From Tetrahymena thermophila SB210 (taxonomy: Eukaryota; Ciliophora; Oligohymenophorea; Hymenostomatida; Tetrahymenidae), in NCBI RefSeq assembly GCF_000189635.1, contig NW_002476387.1, positions 434,001-498,000 on the forward strand: DNA of 64,000 nucleotides. The letters are read 5' to 3'. Under the pieces are notes generated by a model, which worked only from the letters and a program-made list of their open reading frames with translations, was not told the origin of the DNA and ran no database searches. Position numbers and translations under genes: made by a program. Position 1 is the stretch's first letter. Each line of letters begins with the position of its first letter. Shown here piece after piece: positions 52,101 to 63,547 of the stretch.

Positions 52101-54081
52101 CAGTAAAGCAAATAGACATAAAGGAGATATTCATAAAAAAATACTACCTTGAAAGATCAGAAAGAGAGCTAGACATGAAAAAGTAACTAGATAATATGTT
52201 CTTAAAGGAAAAGGAGAATTTAGATTAGATTTACTTGGATAAATTTTAGCAGGAATTAAATTAACATCTGTTCAAAAAGTAAAAAATAAATGAGCAAGAA
52301 ATTGAATTTCTAAGCCAGATGAATTAATAAAAACTTTATGATTTTGAAAAACTTACTATGAAAGAATGTGATCATAAGATAAAAGTAATATACTAAAAAT
52401 GAATATTTATTTTTGAATTAATTTGATTTTTATTAAAATTTCTCATTTTTCAGGAAAAATATTTTAGAAATCTATTAATTATGTTAATCATATTTAAAAT
52501 AAAAATAAAGCTATTAGAAATTGAGCATTCTAGAAGACTAAACTAATTAGAGGAGTAGTTGAGATAATAAAAAGGATTAAAAAATAATTATAGATATATT
52601 ACTGAGAGATAAAATCTAACTGAGTAAGATACATAATTATAGATAGCAGAAATAAATAATATAATTCATCTCAAAAAACAAGAACTTATCATTTTAAAAT
52701 AAGAAAACAAAAAATTCCAAAAGGATTAAGATGAATTGAATTTTGTGTTAAATATTCACAAAAATTAATCAAATTTGTATTAATATCTTTAATAATTACT
52801 TGATAACAAAAATAATTCTATCAATCATTTAAAGGAAAGATAAAAATAGAAAGAGAAGGATTTCAAATCAATTAAAAAACAAAAATAACCAGCTTAGTAA
52901 TAAAATCTAACTAATGGATTATTAGATCAAAGTTTAACTGATATCTAAAATATCCTAATTAATTTTCCCTTAACTAACGAAAAGCTCTACTAAAATAAAA
53001 AGAGGAGGTAATTAATTTTATTTGTTTTTTTTTTTTTTGGGAAAATAATTTTGATTAAATAAATATAATCTATTAAATCAAACAGTAAATTGTGGACAGA
53101 GTGTATAAAACGTGAAAACTAAATAATAGAATAAGCAAAACAAAAGCTTAAATACTAGAAGATATATTTGAAAACTGTATATGTAGACATTTAAAGAGAA
53201 AAGGAGAAATAAAAATAAGAAATAGAAAAGATAAAGAAATTATCAGACATAAAAGAAGCTGAAAAAGAATTCCAAATTAAGAGTTTGCAAACTCAAAGTT
53301 AAAACCTTGTGTAAAAATTTAATGAAGATGTTAAAACAGTTCGTAGAAATGAAGAACTTATGAGAAAAAGAGATGAATAAATGCTTTAAGTTGAAAAGGC
53401 ATTTAATAAAGCCATGAATTTAGGGTTGGATGAAGATAGTTTGATTGAATAATATGTTAAGCTTAAGTAATTAAATAACCAATAATTAAGAGAATTAAAG
53501 TTAGTTCCTAATAATGTAAATTTTTAATTTTAATTTTATTAGTTTAAATTATAATCAAAATAAAATTTAGGAACTTGATATTAAGACTAAGATTAATAAT
53601 TATCAAGATGTATCAAGCTATCTTGATGTAACAGGAGACGATTAACAAAATGATCATCAATATACTCCTTAACTCTATGATAAATTCTAATTTGTAGACA
53701 CAGAAATCAACAAACCTCCTCATTAACTAAAAGAATTATATGAAGGATTAAATACTCCTTTCGTAAAAGGTTTGATGCAACAGAGATAAGAACAAAACTA
53801 GTATGATGTTAATCGTGTAGAAACTTTATTAAAAGATGCAAAGTACTCCTAGCAAATTATGTCTGTTAAGCTAAATGGATTTTTACAAAGAAGAGAATAT
53901 GCTAAAATGACAGAAAATGTAGAGCGTTTTAAATCTGAAGTTTCATCACACAAACAATGGTTCAAGGATGTTAAATAATATGTAAAACAAAATAAAATAT
54001 AACATTTTAAATTTAAATAAAAAAAATTGAAGCTCATAGTTTTTTTAATAAATTAAAATAGATAAATTAGACACTTATTGA
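49136..54081 (+). CDS. CEP164: CEP164-like WW-domain coiled-coil protein
   Basis: Starts at ATG 49136 (MRRQNNQQPQQQMQRNMNQQ), then a long acidic stretch. At about 49525-49740 comes the conserved N-terminal module: IHAYAEFLGMNLEEDQEFFD, IAREGLIAPLPEGWCFAQVD and TEELFEENPNDELFKQKFQD. CEP164 proteins have exactly this order: a helix, then 'AREGIVAPLPPEWKPC', then a WW domain ending in HP-x-D. The second WW tryptophan is replaced by Phe here. A low-complexity Ser/Lys region follows (49800-51100), then coiled coil to the end, about 1,400 residues in total. CEP164 builds distal appendages of basal bodies and is needed for docking and ciliogenesis. The C-terminus is set by an intron 53982-54039 leading to LDTY-stop at 54079. 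Without it the frame stays open to 54381 with noncoding-like sequence. Confidence 0.82.
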
Positions 54082-54734
54082 TAGAAATTAAACTCGCTCA
54101 CATTTAAACACAATAATTTGATTATAATGTAATAAATTTGTATTTTAAATGTAAAATTACTGTTCATTTGCTTAATTTTCATGATAAAAACTAAAATCTT
54201 AGCAGAAATTAAAGAGTCAGTTTGATTCTTAATTAATATATAAAATTTACTTAATTCATACTACATAACCATATGCTATTTAATTTAATTTGTTTGTTTT
54301 TTTAAATTAAAATATTTAATTTTATATATTCAACCTTAAGTGATAATACCTACAAAAATAGATTTTTAGCAATGGTTTTTTGATGCTAAGCTGATCAAAC
54401 TTAAATACTCAAATTAATAAGCATTTTTTATAAAATTTTAAAAATATTGAAATAAAAGTAATTTTTATTTATATTGCTTTAACTTTTAAATAAGCAAATT
54501 CATTAAAAAATTTAATTTTAAAATAAATTTTATGTTTGAAATAAAATAAAATAATTATTGAAAAAATTGATAGGATAAAAAAAATAATTTATTTTGGTTT
54601 ATTTTTTGTTAATATTAAAATATTTAAGCAGATGAATGAATGTATTCAAACTTGTTAATACTTGACTTGTAACTCAAACAAAAAATGCCTTTATGTGAAA
54701 TCAGATTATTTTTCTTCTTTTATATTAAATAGAT
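54082..54734. other. AT-rich intergenic spacer
   Basis: Follows the CEP164-like gene. The sequence is AT-rich with long T and A runs and no coding character, although the CEP164 frame would stay open to TGA at 54381 if the last intron is not used. Confidence 0.55.
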
Positions 54735-55130
54735 ATGCATGCAGCAAATAAAATTGAAAATTAATAGTAAATAATTAATAAATAGTGTTATTGTTTATTT
54801 GAGGAAGAAAGATAAGAAGAGATTGATTGTCTTTTTATTATTGATTTTATATTAAAATAAGAAATTTAGGATAAAAAAGCAGCAAAATCAATAGTTAAGA
54901 AATGGTATGTTTCATATTTTTAGATTAAGATACAATCATTTGCAGATTTCTCTTAAAAAATAAAATCATTTTAATGCGATGTCTAATAAAAATAATTCCT
55001 GCATCTACGGGTCATCGATGAAATTATATAATTTATAAAAAATATGACAATTTTTTAGTTTTAAATTAGAAAAAACAAATGCATTAGTAATAAAGATCTA
55101 ACACTAAGAAATAAGAATTTACTTTTATGA
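54735..55130 (+). CDS. possible small protein, 131 aa
   Basis: An intronless frame from ATG 54735 (MHAANKIENQQQIINKQCYC) to TGA 55128-55130. Composition is protein-like, with an acidic segment (EEERQEEIDCLFIIDFILK), a basic helix (KKAAKSIVKKWYVSYFQIKI) and a locally raised GC content (54985-55020). A second open frame from ATG 54739 overlaps it, so the choice rests on charge balance and is weak. No homologue was recognised. It sits only about 200 bases before the first clear NDUFA12 exon and could hold that gene's 5' region instead. Confidence 0.35.
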
Positions 55131-55330
55131 TATTATAAAAATCATTTTAGCTCTGATAATATCAAATAACTTGTAGAAATATAAACTAATTAAATATTTT
55201 GATCTTGTATTAAAAACTGAAGACAAGGAATTAAATTCAGCATATTTATTTTGTTTAAGTAGAAAGAGAAATTAATGCAAATTGATAATTGATATAAAAT
55301 CTAATCTAATGCAATTCTATTTTCATATAG

Positions 55331-56254
55331 GGTTTGTGGTCTTGGACAATTAACCAAATGTTAACCCCTAAGTTCTGGGTACATTTAAGAAGAGAAGGTT
55401 TTATAAAAACATGGACTAGAGGTCACAAGGCTTCTAGACATGCTCACTACGTTGGTGGTAACAGAACTGATGGATATACAAAGCAAGTTGGAGAAGATGA
55501 ATTTGGCAATAGATATTATGAAGATTTTGATGTTGATCGTAAGATAAATTAGATAAAATTTTTACATAAAATTAGTTTCTCCTAGCATTTTTGAATTAAT
55601 GATGGATGAATAAAATATTTATTAAAATTGAAAATATAAAATACATTTTGAAAATAATTTACAATATAATAAAAATCTAAATAGCCTACAAAATCTTTAA
55701 TTATTTATTTTTGTATATCTTATAATATTTATTGAGAGAACAATAATAGTATAGATGGCATAAATTTATATACTCTTATGCAAAAAAGATAATTAAAACA
55801 TTTTATCTTAATAAAATAGACAAGAACCAAAGAAGATGGGTTGAATTCAGTGATTATTTCATGTAAATGTGGTCTAATGGTGATAAAGTTCCCGTCGGAT
55901 GGCACGGTTGGTTGTCTCACCAATACGATGATTTCCCTACCCGTACAGGAAACTCCGCATTCGTGAAACACCATTACCTTAAATAACACACTGCAAATCT
56001 TTCCAACACTCCTCTTAATCACGTTCCTTAGGGTGCTCCTCAAAATCTTAATAGAATGAGATTTATGTAATTTCAATATAGAGTTGGTATTATAATTTTA
56101 AAAAATATTAACCCTTTTAAAACATAGAACTGCATAAAGAGATAGAAGTAGAGCTCCCTGGTAATCTCCTAAAGGTGAAGGAGTCTTTTAAGGTAAGAAA
56201 CTCATAGTTGCTTCTAACAGTCCTTTTATCGATGACATGTCTATCAGAGACTGA
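55331..56254 (+). CDS. NDUFA12: NADH dehydrogenase (complex I) accessory subunit NDUFA12
   Basis: Three exons are clear. The first visible exon (from 55331, after ATATAG) reads GLWSWTINQMLTPKFWVHLR and contains TKQVGEDEFGNRYYED, the NDUFA12 signature LVGED.YGN.YYED. The second (from about 55830) has RRWVEFSDYFMQMW and VPVGWHGWLSHQYDDFP, matching the RWVxY...P.EWHxWLH..D family core. The third, after an intron starting GTAATT (56069), ends with SRAPWQSPKGEGVFQ and FIDDMSIRD-stop at 56252. The protein is an accessory subunit of the mitochondrial inner-membrane complex I. The initiation codon was not found: the only in-frame ATG of the first visible exon is internal (55352), so a short upstream exon is likely. 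GC content and codon bias of the core exons are well above the flanks, as for highly expressed genes. Confidence 0.9.
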
Positions 56255-57036
56255 AAGGCTTAAAAGTCAAATTTAGTTTTAAAAATGAGATCCAATCTTT
56301 GAGGAAGGAAGATCTGAAAAACATGAAATAAATAAAAAAAGATAAATAAATTTTATATTTTGAATGAATATAAACTAAAATACTTCAATATTAAATTTAC
56401 TGTAGATCTATGAATTAAATGTATTTTATATACTTCCTTTTAAAATCCAGGATCTTTAAAAAAATAAAAACTGACTGACAAAAAATTTTTTTCTTCTAAA
56501 ATATTTATTTAACATTTTTGTGTTTAATATTTTTAAATTGTTGTTGTTTTTTAACAATTGATAATTTATTTATATATAATATTCAATAAGAATAGGTAAA
56601 ATAAATTAAAATTAAAATATTTATTCCTAATGTATTCAATACGATCAGCTAGATCATAAGCAGTATCATGAATCTTATTAAATTAGAATTTTTTTAGATA
56701 AAAGACAAAAATTTTATTTTTACAAATTTATTTTCCAATTTAAGTTTGGAAATTTTTGTTTTTTTTTATTATTATAAAATTAATTTATTTTTTTTGAGAT
56801 AAAAGAAATAATATAAAGCTAAGATTAGTATTATTGCAAAAATAATAGTTTGTATTAACTTATTTATACATTTAGCTAAGCTTATTAAAAATAAATATCT
56901 TTTTGCTACTTGAGTTTACGATGGTAATTATAATAAGTAGCTAATAGATACCTATAAAATTATAAATTATAAAAATTAAAAATTTAGCTCAATTATTAGC
57001 AATTTTAAAAGATTAGTAGAAACAAATTTATTAGAA
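56255..57036. other. AT-rich intergenic spacer
   Basis: Spacer between two rightward genes, with no protein-like frame. The right end should hold the GPN1 promoter. Confidence 0.6.
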
Positions 57037-58571
57037 ATGGAAGAAGAAAAAAGTCAACAAACTAGCACTCCTTAGACTGAGTAGACCTAGAAAGTACCAG
57101 GAGGATTAAATATTAACACTGAGAGAGTTTCTTTATTAACAATAGGTATGGCAGGAAGTGGAAAAACAACATTCGTTAGAGTAAAATTTTTATAAAATAA
57201 ATTTTAGAATTATAGTTTAAAAAGAGTAGAATTTGAAAAGCTAGCTTATTTACTTTATAAATAATTAAATAGTCTTTAGTATAGTATTTATTATTCTCTC
57301 AATAAGACCCTGCCTACGTTTTAAATTTAGATCCAGCTGTTTAATTTTTACCATATACTCCAAATGGTGACATTAGACAAACAATAGATTATAAAAAATT
57401 AATGAAAGAACATTAACTTGGTCCAAACGGTGCAATTATGACAGCATTAAATCTCTTTTGTGCATAAATTGATGAAACTATTAACAATATAGAGGCTACT
57501 AGTCATACTTCTAAGCATGTAGTAGTTGATACTCCAGGATAAATCGAAGTTTTTACCTGGAGCGCATCAGGTTCTATAATTACTCAAACTCTCCTTACAT
57601 CTATGCCTACTGTAATATATATAAAAAATGAATTTGTTTATTAACACCATTTTAAAGAGGGAATATTATAGATAGAGTGGCATTTAAATTTTATTATTTA
57701 CTAGCATAAGTATTTATTTATCTAAAAAATTTTAATATTTTATAAAATTATAGGTTCTTTTATATGTTCTTGATTTAGCTAGATGTTAAAATCCAAACAG
57801 TTTTATGAGCAATATGATGTTCTGCTGTAGTATATTTTATAAAATGAAGCTTCCAATGATCATAGTCTTAAATAAAGAAGACGCTGCTGATAAAGAAAAA
57901 GTTTTGGGTTGGATTAGAGATTACTAAAAACTTCTTGTAATTCACAATTTAAAAATAAATTTAGAAGTATATATTTATTAAATAAATAGGAAGAATTTTA
58001 AAATTATGATTCATATCTTTCTACCTTTAGCAAATCTATGGTCTTAAGTTTGGATGAATTTTATAACTAATTGAGAGTAAGTATTAGACTTTTATTAAAA
58101 TTCATTAATTATTTGCTTTTATTTGAAAGGTTGTCGCAGTAAGCTCCCTTAAAATGACAGGATTTGATTAGTTAAAAGAAGCAATAGCTAGTGCAAAATA
58201 AGAATTTATGGAGTAAATTTAATTAATATTAAAGAGTGAAATTAAAAAAAAATATTTACAGTGTTTAATACAAAGATCTCGTTAAAAACTACAATAGAAG
58301 GATGGCTGAAGAATAAGAAAAGTAATAAAAAGAATTAAAGAAGTTTATGAAAGATTATAAGAAAACTGAAGAGTAAAATAAAAAGAAAAAACCAGAAGCT
58401 CCTTTAAATGTTTAAGTTAGCCATGTTGGACCAACTAAATCTAAAAAAGATGATGAAGAGAAAGGTAATAAAATAAAATAAAACCAAAAAACAAAAATAT
58501 AAAATTTATTATGATAAAAAATAGAAATCAAAAAAGCTGAAGAAAAGATTTAAAAAATGAATATCGAATGA
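57037..58571 (+). CDS. GPN1: GPN-loop GTPase 1 (XAB1/Npa3)
   Basis: Exon 1 (57037-57180) encodes a polar start then LLTIGMAGSGKTTFVR, the P-loop. Exon 2 (from 57273) has QQDPAYVLNLDPAVQF and LGPNGAIMTALNLF, the Gly-Pro-Asn loop that names the family. It is followed by [20 protein letters not shown] (switch II) and later the NKEDA base-recognition motif and SMVLSLDEFYNQLR. The C-terminal tail is Lys/Glu-rich coiled coil, ending at TGA 58569 after a last small exon (EIKKAEEKIQKMNIE). GPN1 assembles RNA polymerase II and brings it into the nucleus, with GPN3 as partner. Five or so introns of 50-130 nt separate the exons. Length (about 390 residues) and motif order agree with the family. Confidence 0.95.
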
Positions 58572-59587
58572 TTTTAAAGATGAAAAAAGTTAATTAATAA
58601 ATAAATAAATAAATTATTTTGAATAAAAAATAACAATTAAATATTTATTTCTTGTGTATGTATATTTTTTTAGTTAAAAATTTTGAAAAAAAACGATTAA
58701 TTTGTTTAGAATTTTAAAGTGTAAATTAAAATTACTTTTGTTTATGTTTTTATATTTTAAAAAATTAAAACAAATACTCCAAATTGAATCTTTCAATTGA
58801 TATGATAAGTCTTAAAATTAAAAAATTTCATCTTAAGCATAAAATTAAAAGCAAAAAAATCATAATAAATTTTAGAAAGGAAATTAACGAATAAAAAATT
58901 GTAAGGCAAATTTTTAATTTTTAATCATTTTTAAAAATTAACTAAAGTTATTTATATTCAATTTATAATAAGCATAATAAAAAACAAATATTAAATAATA
59001 ATAATATTTTTTAATTGAAAGAAAGTAAAAAAAATACTTTAGAAATAATTTTAATTTTATTTTATTTAAAGAAGTTTTTAAAATTTGAATTTTATTATTT
59101 AATTAATTTATTTTTTATTTTAATTTAAGAATGAAATTAACATTTAGACTTTCAAATAATTACTTTATTATTTTAGTAAAATATTTTAAAACTTAGGTTT
59201 AAATTATACTTAAAGCTTAAGGTGCTTTGCAAAAGTGTAAGTTTAAAAAATTAATTAACTTTTTTTTTCTCTCTTATTCTTTGTGCATAGTTTTGAAATT
59301 TTAAAAAAAATATATTTGTTGAGAAATTTATTTGCTTTACTTTTCTAATTAAATGATTTGAAATGTGAATAAATTATATTATAATAATTGATTGGTTGAG
59401 TACTCAACAACAAAAAAAATAAATCACTATATTAAATAAATATAATAGAGATTAAATAGATTTTGTGCAATATTTTAAAATTTGTCTGGATTATACTATA
59501 ACAGTAAGTAGATAAAACGCAAATTTATTTGTTTTTTTGTTTGTATATAATTAGTTTATAATAATAAAATATTTAATTAATAATGTT
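58572..59587. other. AT-rich spacer between convergent genes
   Basis: Holds the 3' ends of GPN1 (rightward) and BOLA3 (leftward). Very AT-rich, with short TAAA-type repeats near 58590-58612. No frame was recognised. Confidence 0.6.
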
Positions 59588-60101
59588 TCACTATTTAGCT
59601 TCTTCTTACTTTTTAGCTTCTACTCCTAATGTTTTAAGATTATAGCCGTGAACGTCTTTAAAAATATCACTTAAAACATTATTAACCATTTAGTGCTACT
59701 CAACTCTAGATTTTTCATTAAAGAGAGGTGATTATACTACCATTTTATACATTTAGCCACCTTTTGATTAAAATGAAATTTTTTAATTTAAAGTATAGAA
59801 TGTTGAAATGTGAATTGATTAAATAAAATATCTGAAACAACATAGCTTAAATTATTTAAATATTCATAAAAGTTATAAATTAAAGCTAATTACAAGCACT
59901 TCCACCAACAGATGTATCTTCAACTTTAACATAAGTTGCACTCAATTCTTGCTTAAGAAGATCTGCTATTTAATTTTCTTTTTATCTCTTAGCTTCTTCT
60001 ACGGAATTTGACATTCTCATCTTGAGGATTTAGTTAAGGCCTCTTTGTTCGTATTAAGCAAATAATCCTATTTTTTTGAAGGCGTTTCTGAAAGCTAACA
60101 T
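59588..60101 (-). CDS. BOLA3: BolA-family mitochondrial Fe-S assembly factor
   Basis: Two exons: the first from ATG 60101 to about 59895, the second from about 59770 to TGA 59588-59590. The N-terminus (MLAFRNAFKKIGLFAQ) is basic and amphipathic, as in mitochondrial targeting sequences. The BolA domain follows: VEDTSVGGSACGGQMYKMVV, SPLFNEKSRVEQHQMVNNVL and FKDVHGYNLKTLG. The GG-x-x-C-G segment and the His of the VHG segment are the expected Fe-S ligand positions of the BOLA3 type, and EQHQMVN is nearly identical to that family's QQHQMVN. BOLA3 works with glutaredoxin 5 and NFU1 in delivering [4Fe-4S] clusters to mitochondrial enzymes such as lipoate synthase. The protein ends with a short Lys/Glu tail. 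BOLA1 is a less likely alternative. Confidence 0.88.
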
Positions 60102-60872
60102 TTTTGTGAGAGTAAAAATTAATTTTTAAGACTTATGATTTATTTAGTTTGATATAATTTAATTTTTTTTATTATTTTGATTTTTGCTTATCCTTGATTA
60201 ATATTTATATACATACAAAAAAAAAGTAAAGACTATGACTACTAATAATTATTTATCAAATAGATTTTCTCTATGTATGTATGGAGAATAATTGACCATC
60301 AGGAATATCTCGATTTTATATATTCAAAGAATATCTACAGTTTATCTCATCTAGCACTCACAGAAAGTTCTTAATGAAATAGAAGTGATAATCATAGAAA
60401 TTTCTGAAACACATATCATCATTTCATAATTTGATAGATCAAATTTAAACAAATAATTATAATAATAACTTTTTATCAAGAAATTTTCATATTTTGTTAA
60501 TTTTACTTTAATTATCTCTCTTACCTTAAATTTGTCTATGCTAAATATTTTATATTAGCCATCTGTTTATGTTTGCGATGAAAATTAACAAATTAATGTT
60601 TTTATCGAAGTATTTTATTAGTTTTAATATTTGCGAAAAAGAAGTTTTTACCCATACAATAATAATAAATGTGTAATATTTTTAATCTGATAACTATAAC
60701 AAAAATTTGTTTGTTTACTTGCTTTACTTTTACTATGAAAAAATTTATTTTTAAAATTAGTTTTACTGCTATTAAATTATAAAAACATAAAATTACATAT
60801 CTTATCTTATTTATTTTTGCTAAATTTAATTAAGATTGAAATATTTCTTTGCATGCATGCGCCATTTATTCA
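60102..60872. other. AT-rich intergenic spacer
   Basis: Lies upstream of BOLA3 and downstream of the FAIM-like gene, both transcribed leftward. No convincing frame was seen. Confidence 0.6.
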
Positions 60873-62787
60873 TCAGAAATCCAGTAAATCAATAGCATTA
60901 GCTTGTTTATTACTATTTTATGTAAATTAGTTAGATTGTGCTACATTTGGCTACTAGAATTATTGTTATGCGGGTTGAGTTGCAGTGAAATTCTATTAAA
61001 ATTAGTTAAATTATTAAAATTGCTATGCTTATTAAGAGTAAGCTGCCTATTATTGCTAATAGTTTTATCCAAATTAATTATTGTAAAATCCTTACTATTA
61101 GTATTGTTAGTTTTAAGTATTAATTTGTTATTGAGGCTATTATTAGAAATTATTGTTAAATCCATTAAATTACTAAGGTTATTGCTGCTAGATATTTTAT
61201 TAATATAAGTTGCTTGTCTTAAATTTTAGATAAAAATAAATAAATAAATATATTATTTTTTATAATTTAAAATATTTACTTAATTCTAAGGGAGCATTGA
61301 AGTCTATGGTTAGGATATATTTTAATTTTAAGGCTAAGCAAAGAAGTCAAAGTTAGTTTTTTATTCTACTTAGTTTGTTACATTAGTAGAATTGGTAGTT
61401 GGTTCATCATCATCCATGTCAAGTAAATTTAATTATTTAGCTATTTTTAGTTATTTATAAAAATAATTAATTGTCTATCCTTAAATAAAAAAGTATACCT
61501 TATTAAGTTTAAACCTAAGTAGAGGAAGGCTATTAAATCTAACCTTATGATTTAGGAGGAGAGATTTCTATTTTTTTTTAAGAAGCTGAAGTGATGTTTG
61601 TTTGAGAAGGGAAAAAGTTAAATTCATTTGAGCTATTCTAATTATTTTAAGAATTTTTTTCATTTTAATTTGACTAATTTGAATAGAAATCAAAGCCTTT
61701 TTAATCATTTTAATTTGTAGCATTAATTTTCTTTTAAGATCCTCCAAAATTGCTAAAGCCCTCATCAAAATTGATATTTGAATTGCTTGTATTTTTTTGA
61801 GGTAAAGTTCCAAATGCTCCAAAAGAATTGTTGTTATTGTTATTACTATTGTTATTGCTATTGTTTGTTGATTTATTTCCGAAATCGCTAAAGGAGAATT
61901 TGCTAAAATCATTATTTGCACTACTGTTATTACTTGTATTTTTAGTGTTCAAGTTGCTGTTATTATTGCCCTTTAATTAAAAATGAAATTAATTTTGATA
62001 ATTTTAGAAAAGTAATTACGCTGGACTTTCCCAAATTCAAATTCATTTTAACTTTTTGTTGTTGAAGTTAGCTATTTCGTTTTCATAAATTAAAATATTT
62101 TATTAAATGATATTATCGAATAAATAATTCTACTTATTTTGGAATTCATTCTTATCGACATTATCTATTCTAAACTCTTCAAATTCACTAAAATTAAATT
62201 ATAAATTAAATATTATCAAAAAATTTCTTTTCTTTTTATGATTTTAAAGTCAAATTTACTCTTTGTTATCCCACTTAAACTAACTTTTCTACTTCTCTAA
62301 AAATAAAAATAAAAATGCTTAATTTAACATCTTTCTAAAAATAATTGAGTAATTCTTACATGTGTTGTATTCATGAGAAAAAACTTTGTTGTTTATTCTA
62401 AATTCATATGTATTTCCTTGTTGTATGATGTTGCAATCATTTTATTCTAAAAAGAACTAATGCTAAAATATTGATGAATTTGCACTTTTAGTTATAATAG
62501 TAAGTTAGAAAAATAAATTTCTACTCAAATTATTTATTACTTATCATCTTCGTATTTCAAAAAGCCATCAACCATTATTCTTCTTTTTGAAGAAAAATTT
62601 GAGTACTCTAATATGACTAAATGCCTTCTCCCGTTTATTTCGAAATCCCATAAATACTTTAACTTAGAGCTATAAAATTAACAAAATAATAAACTAAAAT
62701 ACGAACTATACTAATTTTTTGTATGACATACTTTTTTATGTATTTTCCAACTTCATCAACTTCATATCTATATATCTTAAGGCTCAT
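60873..62787 (-). CDS. FAIM-like domain with Asn-rich, clathrin-box tail
   Basis: Starts at ATG 62787 (MSLKIYRYEVDEVGKYIKK) and ends at TGA 60873 (AIDLLDF-stop). Exons 2 and 3 give YLWDFEINGRRHLVILEYSN, then SSKRRIMVDGFLKYEDD and later CNIIQQGNTYEFRINN. This resembles the beta-sandwich of FAIM (WxV-x(8)-HxIEFEH...GKRVVYVDG). After a linker come Asn/Ser-rich repeats with FSFSDFGN, SFGAFG and GFSNFGGS. Then NLLDMDDDEP (about 61420) and the terminal DLLDF, both like clathrin boxes (L-L/I-D/E-L/F-D/E) of endocytic adaptors. The terminal LLDF is reached through a 32-nt intron near 60913-60944. The fusion suggests an endocytic or vesicle adaptor role, but that is inference from short motifs. FAIM assignment is moderate. 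Confidence 0.6.
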
Positions 62788-63547
62788 GTTTCTAATTGTT
62801 ATTCTTCTAGTTTACAAATAATTAATATCCTTCTATTTTGATTTTAATTAAAAAATTTTTAAAAGATTTTTAATTTTTTTACAAAAATTTATAACATTAT
62901 CACAAACAATATCATTTCAATTAAAAGTGTGGTAAATATTCTCAAAAGAAAACAACATATGTTTGAATCAGAAAAGATCAATTTTTACAAAATTTTTTCA
63001 TAATATATCTTTGCTGCTTAAAAATGTAAATATAAGATGTAAAAAATTGTTTATAAATTAAGAAAGCTCATTCGAAATAGATATTTACAAAAAAGCCTCC
63101 CAAATCATTTATTAATTTCTATAGTAGAAAAAACAAGAGTATAATCATTACCTAAACATAAAAGCCTTTAGAATTAAAAGTTATTGATTTATGTGAAATT
63201 AATATCACAAACATAACATTATTATATTAATTGCTAATAATTTAAAGATGTAAAAAATCATATTTATGATAAAAAGATTTATTAAATTTTTAAAATATGA
63301 AATTTAAATACAAAAATAAAGAATTTTAAAAGGAAATGCAAAACAATTTTCATATTTAAAATTTAAATAAGGAAAAAATTTAATTTTGTTTCTCATTTTT
63401 AAAAAGTTTGATAAATGCTGAGCTTTTAAAATAAAAAAATAAATACAATTACATACATTCAATAGAAATATTTTTAAATAATAATACAATAGATAATTAG
63501 TAATAATACAATTGATAAAATTTTAATTCAAAGCTTTTTCTAGCCTC
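62788..63547. other. AT-rich intergenic spacer
   Basis: Upstream of the FAIM-like gene and downstream of the last gene. AT-rich, with no frame of protein-like composition. Confidence 0.6.

Noticed and set aside
55729-56076. 115-codon minus-strand frame
   Set aside because: Antisense of the GC-richer, codon-biased NDUFA12 exon, which has strong family support on the plus strand.
60903-61208. Leu-rich 101-codon plus-strand frame
   Set aside because: Complement of the Asn-rich tail of the FAIM-like gene.
61568-61921. 117-codon minus-strand frame rich in Ile
   Set aside because: Out of frame with the Asn-rich tail; the frame with FSFSDFGN and GFSNFGGS fits the neighbouring exons better.
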